A stretch of 49,118 nucleotides of DNA from Candidatus Melainabacteria bacterium. Lineage in GTDB: Bacteria > Cyanobacteriota > Vampirovibrionia > 2-02-FULL-35-15. The notes under the pieces were generated by a model. It ran no database searches. It was not told the origin of the DNA and saw only the letters and a list, made by a program, of their open reading frames with translations. Position numbers and translations under genes: made by a program. Of the stretch, positions 23,546 to 32,311 are shown one piece after another; position 1 is the stretch's first letter; every line of letters starts with the position of its first letter. The stretch spans positions 1 through 49,118 of the forward strand of contig JACQBQ010000026.1 of the NCBI GenBank assembly GCA_016201905.1, in the 5' to 3' direction.

Positions 23546-24462
23546 ACGTTTTTCTGGCTCTATTAATAAAAATTATTCCGCTTTATATTCTTATTGCACT
23601 TGGATTTATTGCAGGAAGAAAACTAAAAGCTAAAAAAGAAACAGTAGCCTCCTTGTTAATTTACACAATTGTTCCAGTTGTAATCTTTAACAGCATAATC
23701 ACGACCAAAATTACTTTTGAAATATTGCTTTTACCATTAATATTTCTGGTCTGCTGTTCCAGCATGTGCATTTTATTTTATTTAATTGGAGGAAGACTGT
23801 TTAATGACAACACAAGAAACATCCTTGCTCTTACAGCTGGCACTGCAAATACTGGTTATTTTGGTGTACCAGTTGCAATTGCACTTTTTGGAGAAAAGTG
23901 TCTTGGAGTGTTAATTATAAGTTTCTTAGGTTTTACAATATTTGAAAACTCACTTGGATTTTTTATCACTGCAAGAGGCAGTCATAGTATCTCTGAGGCA
24001 TTTAGTAGGCTTTTGAAGCTTCCAACTATTTATGCTTTTATAGCAGGTCTTCTGGTAAACTATCTTGGCGTAAACCCAGGAGAGAATTACATAACATTTA
24101 CAAAAAACTTTATCGGTGTCTACACTATTCTGGGAATGATGCTCATTGGTTTAGGTCTAGCTGACATAAAAAGTTTTAAGTTCGATATAAAATTCCTAAT
24201 GACATCACTCATAGCAAAATTTATAGTTTGGCCATTATTAATTTTATTTTTAATTTATATTGATAGTAAATTTTTTAGTCTTTTTGACAATTCAGTTCAC
24301 AGAATCATGTTTTTACTGTCAATTGTGCCTCTGGCAGCTAATACCGTTGCATATGCAACTGAACTTAATGCACAGCCAGAAAAGGCTTCATTAGCAGTTT
24401 TCTTAAGTACTGTAATTGCACTTATATATATTCCTTTGCTAACAACTATCTTATTTAAGTAA
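23542..24462 (+). CDS. AEC-family transporter (auxin efflux carrier-like permease)
   Basis: A 306-residue membrane protein with ten or so hydrophobic helices and the two-fold repeat of the bile acid/arsenite/AEC superfamily. Family cues: an N-terminal 'IIPLYILIALGFIAGRKLKA', the broken helix NTGYFGVPVAIALFGEKCLG and the C-terminal SIVPLAANTVAYATELNA followed by AVFLSTVIAL. Members export organic anions such as malate or auxin-like compounds; the substrate cannot be predicted. The start overlaps the small gene before it. Confidence 0.87.
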   Translation: MNVFLALLIKIIPLYILIALGFIAGRKLKAKKETVASLLIYTIVPVVIFNSIITTKITFEILLLPLIFLVCCSSMCILFYLIGGRLFNDNTRNILALTAGTANTGYFGVPVAIALFGEKCLGVLIISFLGFTIFENSLGFFITARGSHSISEAFSRLLKLPTIYAFIAGLLVNYLGVNPGENYITFTKNFIGVYTILGMMLIGLGLADIKSFKFDIKFLMTSLIAKFIVWPLLILFLIYIDSKFFSLFDNSVHRIMFLLSIVPLAANTVAYATELNAQPEKASLAVFLSTVIALIYIPLLTTILFK

Positions 24463-24781
24463 AAAACTTATAGAAAGCTAACTTTATCTGTAGATTTATA
24501 GGTCAGCTTTTACAAAAAATTAAAGAGTTTATTACATAAAATTTACTTTAGTAAGCTTATTCTTTACTCTAGTTAACAAATCGATGTTAACCTATGTATG
24601 AAATTGAAGCCTGAACAAATTGATAAACTTCTGTAAAAGTAAAGTTTTTACAGTAAGAATCTATTTTTTCTGCAGTATTGAGAAAGTTCTGAATGAAAGA
24701 TAAAATTGTTACATTTATTTGTCACAAAAAACCTTGCAGATCGTTTGCAGTGTAGTACAATATAAAACAAGTAATAAACAT
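24463..24781. other. Intergenic region with inverted repeats, ahead of the response regulator gene
   Basis: This 319-nt AT-rich stretch has no coding ORF. It holds two GTTAAC hexamers (24572-24577 and 24586-24591), a spacing that could suit a dimeric repressor, and a hairpin with arms CTGTAAAA (24631-24638) and TTTTACAG (24646-24653). No uridine-run terminator for the AEC gene is obvious. The regulator gene may have a long leader here. A response-regulator frame could be extended to a TTG at 24719, but nothing supports that start. Confidence 0.4.
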
Positions 24782-25465
24782 ATGAACAATAAGATACTTA
24801 TCGTCGATGAGGATGAGTCAGTACATGCACAAATACAGAATGCCTTATCCAAGAATGGCTATACGGTCCTTTCAGCTAAAAATGGCAGGGATGGCTTAGA
24901 AGTAGCATTAAAGGAAGCCCCAGCACTGGTTATTCTTGAAGCATACCTACCAGAACTTGATGGTTTTTCAGTTTGCAAATCACTTAGAGCAGAAGGCTTT
25001 AAAAGTCCAATAATTTTCTTAACTAGCAAGATATCTGAGATTGATGCTGTAATCGGTCTTGAGTTAGGTGCTCAGGATTATATTAGAAAACCACTACAAA
25101 CAAAAGAACTTCTAGTCCGCATAGAGGTCCAGTTAAAAAAGAATCAAGAGGAACTCACAAATAAAAAAATTACAATTCAGGACTTAGAGATTGATCTTGA
25201 ACGAAGAAAAGTAAAACACAAAGGCCAAGTAAAAGAACTTACACATAAAGAATTTCAGCTATTATATGCATTAGCACAATGTCCAAACAAAGTGTTTTCA
25301 AGAAATGAATTACTAAACAATGTTTGGGGCTGGTCACAATTCGGACAAACAAGAACAGTAGACATTCATATAGGTTACTTAAGAAAGAAGTTTGAAGAAA
25401 ATCCAAGAAAACCAAAAATATTACAGACAATACGTGGAGTAGGTTATACCCTAAATACAGAATAA
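24782..25465 (+). CDS. OmpR/PhoB-family response regulator with Glu at the phospho-acceptor site
   Basis: A 227-residue protein, taking ATG at 24782 because ILIVDEDE then stands in the normal place. The receiver domain spans about 1-118 and a winged-helix DNA-binding domain about 130-225 (LTHKEFQLLYALAQCPNKVFSRNELLNNVWG; RTVDIHIGYLRKKFE; GVGYTLNTE). The acidic pocket (Asp9, Glu10, Asp11), the Thr in FLTSK and the Lys in IRKP are kept. The phospho-acceptor Asp of LxLLDxxLP is Glu53 (LVILEAYLPELDG). That substitution mimics phosphorylation in some regulators, so it may be constitutively active. No histidine kinase gene is nearby. Confidence 0.9.
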   Translation: MNNKILIVDEDESVHAQIQNALSKNGYTVLSAKNGRDGLEVALKEAPALVILEAYLPELDGFSVCKSLRAEGFKSPIIFLTSKISEIDAVIGLELGAQDYIRKPLQTKELLVRIEVQLKKNQEELTNKKITIQDLEIDLERRKVKHKGQVKELTHKEFQLLYALAQCPNKVFSRNELLNNVWGWSQFGQTRTVDIHIGYLRKKFEENPRKPKILQTIRGVGYTLNTE

Positions 25466-25553
25466 AACAGAATAAGCAATCAGAAAGAAAATTTAAAACT
25501 TCTTAAAAGCTTCTAGTTTATAGCATTCACCTTACTGATAAAATATATAGGCT

Positions 25554-26003
25554 ATGAATGAGGCTGCATTATTTACTTCTCTAGTTACAATGGCTATTTT
25601 AATTTCAGCCTGTGGAAGCCTTATCTCCTCAACAAGCACAAGGCTAATTAGAGTTGTAGACATATGTAGGGGGTTTTGTGAAAGAGTTAAAATCGAAACA
25701 AATAAAACTGAGTTAGAGCAAATATTTACTCAGCTAGAAAAAATTGGTCCTAGAATAAAACTTCTTGAAACAGCACTAACAATGTTTTATGTTGCAATCA
25801 GTTGTTTTGCACTTACAACATTATTTATGTCTCTTGATCAAATAATACCCCGAGATTTAAACCTGCTTACGTTAGGAAGTGGCATTTTAGGTGTTGTGAT
25901 ACTTCCACTTGCCAGTATTCTTCTAGTTATTGAAAGACAGTTTACAATGAAATCAATCTGGCAGGAAATAGATTACGTTAATAAGACTTTCAAAAGAAAC
26001 TGA
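25554..26003 (+). CDS. DUF2721 membrane protein
   Basis: A 149-residue protein with three hydrophobic segments: one at the N-terminus (residues about 5-27) and two adjacent ones at about 78-125. The pattern LISSTSTRLIRVVDICRGFCE after the first helix and a cytosolic coiled stretch (LEQIFTQLEKIGPRIKLLETAL) match DUF2721, a family of unknown function widespread in Cyanobacteria and Proteobacteria. Single gene after the response regulator; the 88-nt gap could hold its promoter. The stop is TGA. Confidence 0.7.
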   Translation: MNEAALFTSLVTMAILISACGSLISSTSTRLIRVVDICRGFCERVKIETNKTELEQIFTQLEKIGPRIKLLETALTMFYVAISCFALTTLFMSLDQIIPRDLNLLTLGSGILGVVILPLASILLVIERQFTMKSIWQEIDYVNKTFKRN

Positions 26004-26023
26004 AAGCAATATTACAACACCTT

Positions 26024-27163
26024 TTATAAGGTTGGCATTAAACACTTAACTCTTTTTTTACCGTCAGAAGTAATAAGATGTGTATAATCACCATAAATTC
26101 TTGGTGTTTTACAAAGTAGCTTTATAGCATCAACCATTGGTATAAGCTGAAAGCGGCTTGGATACAATTCTAAAAGCAATTTTCTAATCTTAGGATAATG
26201 CGAAGAGCCCATTGCAGGAAATAAATGGTGTTCTACATGGTGCGAAAAATTTGAAAATATTTTATCCACAATCCAGCTGTTTTTTAAAGAAAGTGAATTT
26301 ATAAGAGGATCATCAATGTCTCCGGTTAATGGTGAAAGAAAATGGTTTGTATGAATATATGACATCGCTATAAAATGAGCTATTGCTACAGGAAAAAGTG
26401 AAATTAAAAAATAAGCTGAGAAATTACTCTTAGCAACAAAGGTGAATAAAAAACATTGAAATGCAAAAATAAAAATCAGTTCTCCTAGAACAAACAGTGC
26501 TTCTTTTTTACTTTTAAAAAGCTCTTGAATTTTTTGATATTTCATATCCTCTTTTATGCTTGACTTCTTGCCAATTAAGCCGTAGAACATTGTTGCAAAA
26601 AAGTACCAAAAAAATCCCGTAGATATTAAAACCAAGCTTAAGAGGGGATGATATGCTTCTTCAGAAATTCTCGTTCTATATGCAATTTTCGAAATCGGGT
26701 CCTTAGGGAGTTCAGCCAAAATATAGCTACGATCAGGGTCATCAACATTTCCTGTTCTTGCATGGTGTAAATTGTGTACTCTTTGCCAAAATAAGGGGGC
26801 AAAAAGATTGAACATGCCAACTGACATACCAAATAAATAAGTAATTGGTTTTGATTTGAATATTGATCCATGAAAAAGATCATGTAAAAAAAACGTGAGA
26901 GCACCAAGCGAAATACCCATAACTATTGCTAGAAGAATTTTTAAAGGAATAATTTGCAAATGTACAATACCGTACATTCCAGATAAATAAACTGCCATGC
27001 AAGTTAAGTAATGCAAAACATGCTTAACATCTGGTTCAAAACACTCATCAGGAAGGTACTTCCTTAATACTGAACGATACTCATTTTTAGAAATAAGTTT
27101 TAGTCCTTGAACTGAACTTGTATCGAGAACTTCTTTAGTTTCTATGCTTAATTTAGTTATCAC
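26024..27163 (-). CDS. Membrane fatty acid desaturase
   Basis: A 379-residue membrane di-iron desaturase. The three His boxes are present: HDLFHGS (HxxxH), HNLHHA (HxxHH) and HHVEHHLFPAMGSSHYP (HxxHH with upstream His). Hydrophobic helices lie between the boxes, as required for an acyl-lipid or acyl-CoA desaturase. Start is GTG at 27163, with AAGGG a few nt upstream; the first in-frame ATG lies well inside the protein. The His-box order resembles the DesA/DesC-DesB group that inserts cis double bonds. Regiospecificity is unknown. Desaturases often respond to cold, as does the neighbouring RRM gene type. Confidence 0.9.
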   Translation of the reverse strand: MITKLSIETKEVLDTSSVQGLKLISKNEYRSVLRKYLPDECFEPDVKHVLHYLTCMAVYLSGMYGIVHLQIIPLKILLAIVMGISLGALTFFLHDLFHGSIFKSKPITYLFGMSVGMFNLFAPLFWQRVHNLHHARTGNVDDPDRSYILAELPKDPISKIAYRTRISEEAYHPLLSLVLISTGFFWYFFATMFYGLIGKKSSIKEDMKYQKIQELFKSKKEALFVLGELIFIFAFQCFLFTFVAKSNFSAYFLISLFPVAIAHFIAMSYIHTNHFLSPLTGDIDDPLINSLSLKNSWIVDKIFSNFSHHVEHHLFPAMGSSHYPKIRKLLLELYPSRFQLIPMVDAIKLLCKTPRIYGDYTHLITSDGKKRVKCLMPTL

Positions 27164-27349
27164 TCTACCCTTAACTTCCTAACTCTACTTCCCACTTATT
27201 GCCTGTAAATTTTAATACTCATAAGCATTGATTGTACATCAATATTATTCCCAATTTAATAAGTAAAGTTATAAAATACTCCGGAAACAACTTTAATCTT
27301 TGCTATTAAAATCTCTTTTTGGAGTTTTTATACAAACATTAATTAAATC

Positions 27350-27688
27350 TTAGTAATTGTCGTTGTAGCTTCTTTTCTTTTGATAGCCGCCGCCACCAAA
27401 GTCACGGCTGCCACCGCCGCCATTATCTCTATCTTCAAAACCTTGTTTTCTAGCAAAGCTAGCATTAATAGGCCTTCCTTTTACTTCTGCACCATTTAGT
27501 GCCTCAATAGCTTGTTGTGCTTGTTCTTCAGAATTCATTTCTACAAATCCAAAACCCCGAGAACGTCCAGTTCTTCTATCAACTATCACTTTTGCTGAAG
27601 CGACTTCTCCATATTCCTTGAACAGATCTTCAAGCTCAATATCACTCATCTGAAATGATAAATTACCAACAAATATTTTCGTTACCAT
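27350..27688 (-). CDS. Glycine-rich RNA-binding protein (single RRM, Rbp-like)
   Basis: A 112-residue protein with one RNA recognition motif: RNP2 KIFVGNLSF at the N-terminus and RNP1 RSRGFGFVEM around residue 45, then a short Gly-rich tail (DNGGGGSRDFGGGGYQKK). Cyanobacteria carry such genes (rbp), many of them cold-induced with long leaders; relatives occur in several bacteria. AGGGGATAAGGT precedes the ATG. About 160 nt of non-coding leader separate it from the next gene upstream. Domain call is firm; regulation is inference. Confidence 0.95.
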   Translation of the reverse strand: MVTKIFVGNLSFQMSDIELEDLFKEYGEVASAKVIVDRRTGRSRGFGFVEMNSEEQAQQAIEALNGAEVKGRPINASFARKQGFEDRDNGGGGSRDFGGGGYQKKRSYNDNY

Positions 27689-27853
27689 ACCTTATCCCCT
27701 TTTTCTTACAGGTACTTGAAATTTTTGAGAGAGATAAAGCAAAAGACCAGAAATTAACATAGGACTAGACTTAAAACTCTTCTAAAATTCACAAATACTA
27801 ACTCTCTTAACTTGTCCTAATGAAATAAGACTTAAATATTATACCATAATCAA

Positions 27854-28564
27854 TCACTCTTCATTATTACTCTCACCTTCTTTTTGATTATGTGCTTTTA
27901 AACTACATGTGCCTGATTTGTTATAGTAACAAGTTCGTTCTTTAACCATCTTTTCATATATCTCATTTAATTTTGCTTCTGCATAGTCATTTTTCAAAAG
28001 AGGATTTAATAATTTTGTAGCTGTCAGGTTATCAATTATTGCTCTGAAAACTTTATACCCAGAAAGGAGCTCACCTTTTGGAGTTACCATATGGACATCC
28101 TTTTCACACTCTTCACGTGAAAGGTTTGGAAACATTTTATAAGTCAGTGGATCTCTGTACGATAAAAATTTAAATTTACCTTCCCAGTCTAAATCTTTAA
28201 TATGCTTGGTGGCTGAGCGACAGTAAGGACAAACATTATCATAAATGACCCAAAAATAATTTCCTGTATTATAAATCTTTTTCCCATCAACTTTTTTTTC
28301 AATGGCAATATTGACTTTATTTAAATCATCTTTTGCCAGAACCTGAAGTGAGGGAGTCAGGCAGATAATCACTAAAATAAAGAAAAAACATCTGTTTAGA
28401 TTTAAAGCCAAACAATTAAAAATTGTCCTGGTAGAAAGTATATTTGATTTCAGAACAATAGTCATAAAAATTAAGTTGACCCGTACCAGTATTAAATAAC
28501 TTAAATCTTTAAACTCCTTGCTAAATAATACCAATTTATTTATCCAACAAGATAATTGTTTCAA
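27854..28564 (-). CDS. DCC-type thiol-disulfide oxidoreductase-like exported protein
   Basis: A 236-residue protein. A TTG start at 28564 is supported by AGGAG at 28570-28574. A second candidate, ATG at 28465, has no such site. The first 75 residues are hydrophobic and basic (CFFFILVIICLTP), a signal anchor or uncleaved leader. The thioredoxin-fold part begins at WVIYDNVCPYCRSATKHIK with the C-x-x-C pair, and YDxxCxxC followed by 'FKFLSYRDPLTYKMFPN' matches the DCC/YuxK family. The C-terminus is polar with two extra Cys (RTCYYNKSGTC). Role unknown; with DsbA and CcdA nearby the cell clearly handles exported thiols. Confidence 0.75.
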   Translation of the reverse strand: MKQLSCWINKLVLFSKEFKDLSYLILVRVNLIFMTIVLKSNILSTRTIFNCLALNLNRCFFFILVIICLTPSLQVLAKDDLNKVNIAIEKKVDGKKIYNTGNYFWVIYDNVCPYCRSATKHIKDLDWEGKFKFLSYRDPLTYKMFPNLSREECEKDVHMVTPKGELLSGYKVFRAIIDNLTATKLLNPLLKNDYAEAKLNEIYEKMVKERTCYYNKSGTCSLKAHNQKEGESNNEE

Positions 28565-28911
28565 TTCAACTCCTATTTGTCAATTACTTCGAAATAGCTT
28601 TAAAAAAATATGGACAAATTTCAATTAATAATGTTTCAAGAATATGCGTCACTACGAAAATAAAAAAAATTGTTTACAACATTTAAGAGGGACGGCACTA
28701 ATCGGGCTAACACTATATCTAATTATTCAAATAACTTACTAAAAGTTAGTTCCCAGAATAATGATTATTTAGAAATTTCATCTGTATAATTCCCGAAAAG
28801 CCTAGTGATACCCATTACTCTTGTTAATTCTTTCTTAAAGATTCTATGAGAAAATTTATCTCATCAAATACAATAGACAACATAAACTATGTACATGGGG
28901 TAATATAAAAA
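28565..28911. other. Intergenic region between DCC-like gene and the large surface protein gene
   Basis: 347 nt, AT-rich, with no plausible ORF, tRNA or strong hairpin. The last part carries the leader of the surface-protein gene, with GGGGT about 10 nt before its ATG. A GC-richer patch near 28688-28710 (GAGGGACGGCACTAATCGGG) stands out from the surroundings but does not fit a riboswitch class I know. Confidence 0.4.
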
Positions 28912-31830
28912 ATGAACTTTAATTTGAAAAAATATCTTGTACTTTTCCTTACCCTTGTCTTTTCAATGAGTCAAATAAACTCATATGCTCTTTTCATCCA
29001 CTCTGCAAAAAGTAAAAGTCTACGAGCACAAGAAAGTTTATCAAATACACTGCTCCCTGTTTTTAGATACGACAGAAATAATATTGAACTAAATCAAAGA
29101 ACATCAATAGATCTAATCATTGAAAAGAATACAAAGGTTGTTAGTGTAGAAGTCATAAGTGCTGAAGGAACAGGACTTGGAATAGATAACACTACTCTTT
29201 TAGAAACTGGTTTAAAAATAATCAGTCCAGCAAAACTAAGGGTCAGCAATCCTGATTCACAGTCAGAAAACAAAAAGATTAAACTTCAAAAAAACAAGGT
29301 TGTTACATTTAATTTAAGCAAGGTTGAAAACCAATCATTAATTATAGAAGCAGCTGACTTTAAAATATTTAAAGTTTTAGTAAAAGGATTATTGCCAGGT
29401 TCATATACTGTAAGAGCTCTGGTCGATGGCAAGAAATCTGCCACTACAGGGGTTTTCACAAAAGCTGATTTTAGACTGGATTCACTGACTCCTTCTATAA
29501 TAAATCCAGGTGTTGAAACCATAATCACAATAATTGGCAAGGGATTTGATTCATTAACTGATGTTTTCTTAGGAAGTACTGATATTCAAGTTAGAGATAT
29601 TATAAGTCTAGATGAAACCACATTAAAGGTAAAAGCTTTTGCTCAAGAAAATGCTATTCCAGGAAGTCGGAACGTAACTATTTCAAGCCCTTTACTTGGG
29701 AAATCAGCTACTGTACTAAATGATTTATTTGTAAGTGGACAAAGCCTAGTTACTGACAGCACTATGGAGAGTCCAGCTGGAGTGAATGGACTACCAGGTA
29801 AAGATGGTACACCTGGAAAAGATGGAATGAGCATTTGCAATGATTCTCTTACTGCCTTAATGATTTTTACAAATAATCTTCCAGCTGGCAGCACAGCAAG
29901 TTCATTCTTCGACCCTGTTCTTTGTAATCTAACTTTTGGAATTCCGGTAGGCTTTAATGGTGTAAATGCAACAGGAGTAACAGGAATGGATGGAGCAGAT
30001 GGAATGGGTCTTTGTCTTGATATGAATGCAACTCCAACAACAATTACAACAACTTTATCTCCAGGCTCTATGGCTACTGTAGCTCTTGATCCAATAGCCT
30101 GCACTATCACCTATGGCATACCACAAGGAGACACCGGAACCGCTGGTACCAATGGTATGGACGGAACCAATGGTACTAATGGAACAAACGGTACTAACGG
30201 TACTAATGGTTCAAATGGTCTTGTAGTAGTAACAACAGAAACTGCTGGCCTAAATTGTGCAAATGGCGGACAAAAAGTTGAAAGTGGTTTAGATTCAAAT
30301 AATGACAATATGCTCACTGGTGGGGAAATAACTTCTACAAATTATGTTTGTAATGGCATTAATGGAACTAACGGCACTAACGGTACCAATGGCACTAATG
30401 GCACTAACGGTACTAATGGTTCAAATGGTCTTGTAGTAGTAACAACAGAAACTGCTGGCGTAAATTGTGCAAATGGCGGACAAAAAGTTGAAAGTGGTTT
30501 AGATTCAAATAATGACAATATGCTCACTGGTGGGGAAATAACTTCTACAAACTATGTTTGTAATGGCATTAATGGAACTAACGGCACTAATGGTACTAAC
30601 GGTACTAACGGTACCAATGGCACAAATGGTACTAACGGTACTAATGGCACTAACGGTCTTAACTGCTGGGATTTAAATGGTAATGGTTCATGTGATCTTG
30701 CTACTGAAGATATAAACCTAAGCGGATCATGTACTGTGGCTGATTGTCAAGGCGCAAATGACATACCAACAATTGAAGAAGTAATTAACAACTGGGGTAC
30801 TTATTCAGATGAACAAGATTACACTACAGCTTCAGGAGATATGAGTAGAATGGTTAAAATTCCTAGATTTATAAACGATGGAATAGTCTATGGTGGATTT
30901 TGGATAGATAAGTATGAAGCAGCAAGGGCAAATGCTACTTCTACTACTGCAGGAACTTCAACAGTTCCTGTTAGTAAAAGAAATGTTGTACCTTGGGCAA
31001 GTATTAATTTAGCTTCAGCTCAATCAAATTCAAGTTCATCAAGTAGACAAATAAGTGGGCTTGGAAGTTGCAAGCTTATTGGTATGAGAGAGTGGGCTGC
31101 ATTATATTTATTGGGTAGATATGCAAAAGAAAATGGAATTTTTGGTGCAACTGCTACAAACGGCTGGAATGAAAGAGGAAATACAAGATCAGGTGAGGAT
31201 GGAAGAGCTAGCTCAAGCAAAATCTGTTCAGACGATCCAACAGAAAATGGTGGGGGAGCTGGAAGATGCTTAACAGGTACTGGCTTTAAGAGCTGGGGGC
31301 ATCTACTTGATAAGTCATCTACAAAAAATACAGATGGTACTACTTTTGCATCTTCTGCAGTAGCAGATGATGTAACGAACACTACCAGTGCATTTGATGG
31401 TGATAAACAAGTATATGATTTAGTAGGCAATGTAAAAGAATGGATAGATTATACAGTTACAAGAGCAAGTAATATAACAAAAGTAGACTCTTCTTATCAA
31501 GGAGCTGGTGTAACAATACCAGCTATAACTAATGCTAAATTTTATACCTTTTCTGACATATCTACCGATGTAAATTTCCAAGGCTTAGCATTTCCTACAG
31601 GAGCTGGTGCAAATGGTGTTCTTACTGATTCAAATGGAGGTGTAAATGATGGAAAAGCTACTGTTCCAAGCACAAATGCTCAATATGGAATAGTTCGAGG
31701 TGGTGCATTTAATAATGCAAGTGGTACTGATTCAAGATCTCCACTACAAATAGATTTGTCTACTGCTACTACTACTACTGAAACTTCTCGTGGCTTTAGA
31801 GTTATCTGTGACTTCCCGGCAGGTCAGTAA
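28912..31830 (+). CDS. Large secreted/surface protein: TIG domain, collagen-like G-T-N repeats, FGE/lectin-like C-terminus
   Basis: A 972-residue exported protein. Residues 1-26 are a signal peptide. Around 185-275 is an IPT/TIG domain (FRLDSLTPSIINPGVETIITIIG and following). Collagen-like triplets follow (GLPGKDGTPGKDG), then polar stretches and three blocks of repeated G-T-N triplets separated by two near-identical domains (LVVVTTETAG, then LDSNNDNMLTGGEI, then YVCNG; a DUF7151-like Ca-binding pattern). The last 320 residues resemble the formylglycine-generating-enzyme/C-type-lectin fold (VYDLVGNVKEWID; GIVRGGAFNN; SRGFRVICD). It is probably a filamentous surface adhesin or sheath component. 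Each N-G-T is an N-X-T sequon. Confidence 0.8.
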   Translation: MNFNLKKYLVLFLTLVFSMSQINSYALFIHSAKSKSLRAQESLSNTLLPVFRYDRNNIELNQRTSIDLIIEKNTKVVSVEVISAEGTGLGIDNTTLLETGLKIISPAKLRVSNPDSQSENKKIKLQKNKVVTFNLSKVENQSLIIEAADFKIFKVLVKGLLPGSYTVRALVDGKKSATTGVFTKADFRLDSLTPSIINPGVETIITIIGKGFDSLTDVFLGSTDIQVRDIISLDETTLKVKAFAQENAIPGSRNVTISSPLLGKSATVLNDLFVSGQSLVTDSTMESPAGVNGLPGKDGTPGKDGMSICNDSLTALMIFTNNLPAGSTASSFFDPVLCNLTFGIPVGFNGVNATGVTGMDGADGMGLCLDMNATPTTITTTLSPGSMATVALDPIACTITYGIPQGDTGTAGTNGMDGTNGTNGTNGTNGTNGSNGLVVVTTETAGLNCANGGQKVESGLDSNNDNMLTGGEITSTNYVCNGINGTNGTNGTNGTNGTNGTNGSNGLVVVTTETAGVNCANGGQKVESGLDSNNDNMLTGGEITSTNYVCNGINGTNGTNGTNGTNGTNGTNGTNGTNGTNGLNCWDLNGNGSCDLATEDINLSGSCTVADCQGANDIPTIEEVINNWGTYSDEQDYTTASGDMSRMVKIPRFINDGIVYGGFWIDKYEAARANATSTTAGTSTVPVSKRNVVPWASINLASAQSNSSSSSRQISGLGSCKLIGMREWAALYLLGRYAKENGIFGATATNGWNERGNTRSGEDGRASSSKICSDDPTENGGGAGRCLTGTGFKSWGHLLDKSSTKNTDGTTFASSAVADDVTNTTSAFDGDKQVYDLVGNVKEWIDYTVTRASNITKVDSSYQGAGVTIPAITNAKFYTFSDISTDVNFQGLAFPTGAGANGVLTDSNGGVNDGKATVPSTNAQYGIVRGGAFNNASGTDSRSPLQIDLSTATTTTETSRGFRVICDFPAGQ
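30211..30590. repeat. Tandem duplication, 210-bp period, within the surface protein gene
   Basis: The copy at 30211-30420 is followed by a second starting at 30421. About 170 bp of each can be aligned with only a few differences (GGCCTAAA versus GGCGTAAA; AATTATG versus AACTATG). Each copy encodes one 43-residue domain plus a run of G-T-N triplets. The near identity points to a recent or homogenised duplication. The G-T-N blocks themselves are degenerate 9-bp repeats at about 30155-30210, 30357-30420 and 30567-30657. Confidence 0.9.
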
Positions 31831-31872
31831 CTGATACTTAGCCTGAGAAAAATTTCAGGGGTATATTTTTTT

Positions 31873-31947
31873 GTAACCAAAGGTTACATCTCTCGTGAAC
31901 CTTAAAAAAATTTAATCTTCTTTTATTTTTCATGTAACCTTTGGTTA
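31873..31947. promoter_or_regulatory. Pair of 15-nt palindromic sites that are also reverse complements
   Basis: GTAACCAAAGGTTAC (31873-31887) and GTAACCTTTGGTTAC (31933-31947) each have 6-bp arms and are exact reverse complements, with 45 nt between them. They could form one 15-bp stem or act as two operator sites. The pair lies between the stop of the surface-protein gene and the start of the small secreted protein gene. No uridine run follows, so simple termination is unlikely. Confidence 0.5.
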
Positions 31948-32015
31948 CGGACTTTCAAAAAAGAAAAAGGTATACTTTTTCTTCCAACTGGAAAAAGTTG
32001 GAGAAGGAGATAAAT

Positions 32016-32243
32016 ATGAAAAATAAGATTGTTCTTTTTTTTAGTGTGTTTTGGTTATTAAATAGTCCTGCTTATGCAAAAGAGCAAGCAGAAACTGTTC
32101 CGGTCAACCCAGGTGTTCAAGAGGCACATGCTGCAACTCTGGATGATACAGGAACTAGTGAGAATGAAAAGCTAAAGAAGAAGAAACAAGCTAAAAAATC
32201 AAAAAAGGGCCATAAAGTAAAAAAGGCATCTAGCAGCAATTAG
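32016..32243 (+). CDS. Small secreted lysine-rich protein, 75 aa
   Basis: ATG at 32016, preceded by GAAGGAG, gives a 75-residue protein: a signal peptide (KNKIVLFFSVFWLLNSPAYA) and a short acidic linker, then a tail dense in lysine (KLKKKKQAKKSKKGHKVKKA). A longer frame from 31941 starts inside the palindrome and is rejected. The mature part is basic and probably disordered. Such proteins can bind nucleic acid, polysaccharide or acidic surface proteins; no family is recognised. A small stem CCAACT/AGTTGG lies just before the ribosome-binding site. Confidence 0.6.
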   Translation: MKNKIVLFFSVFWLLNSPAYAKEQAETVPVNPGVQEAHAATLDDTGTSENEKLKKKKQAKKSKKGHKVKKASSSN

Positions 32244-32311
32244 CTAAGCAGAAAAGAAGAGCAAGGGATATTCTGGTGAAGAATATCCTGAGCACCAAAA
32301 AGGAGGTTCAT

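Noticed and set aside
28680-28720. Riboswitch (GC-richer patch upstream of the surface protein gene)
   Set aside because: It lacks the conserved pairings of c-di-GMP or other classes I know; only a composition bump is visible.
30111-30527. Minus-strand ORFs rich in Val-Pro-Leu opposite the G-T-N repeats
   Set aside because: They are shadows of the repeat (reverse of G-T-N codons), have no ribosome-binding site and overlap a clear real gene.
30155-30660. CRISPR-like array, because of regularly spaced short repeats
   Set aside because: The repeats are in frame G-T-N codons within one long ORF, with no unique spacers and no cas genes.
28912-31830. Diversity-generating retroelement target (FGE/lectin-like C-terminus is typical of such targets)
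   Set aside because: No reverse transcriptase, accessory gene or template repeat copy of the 3' end was seen in the window.
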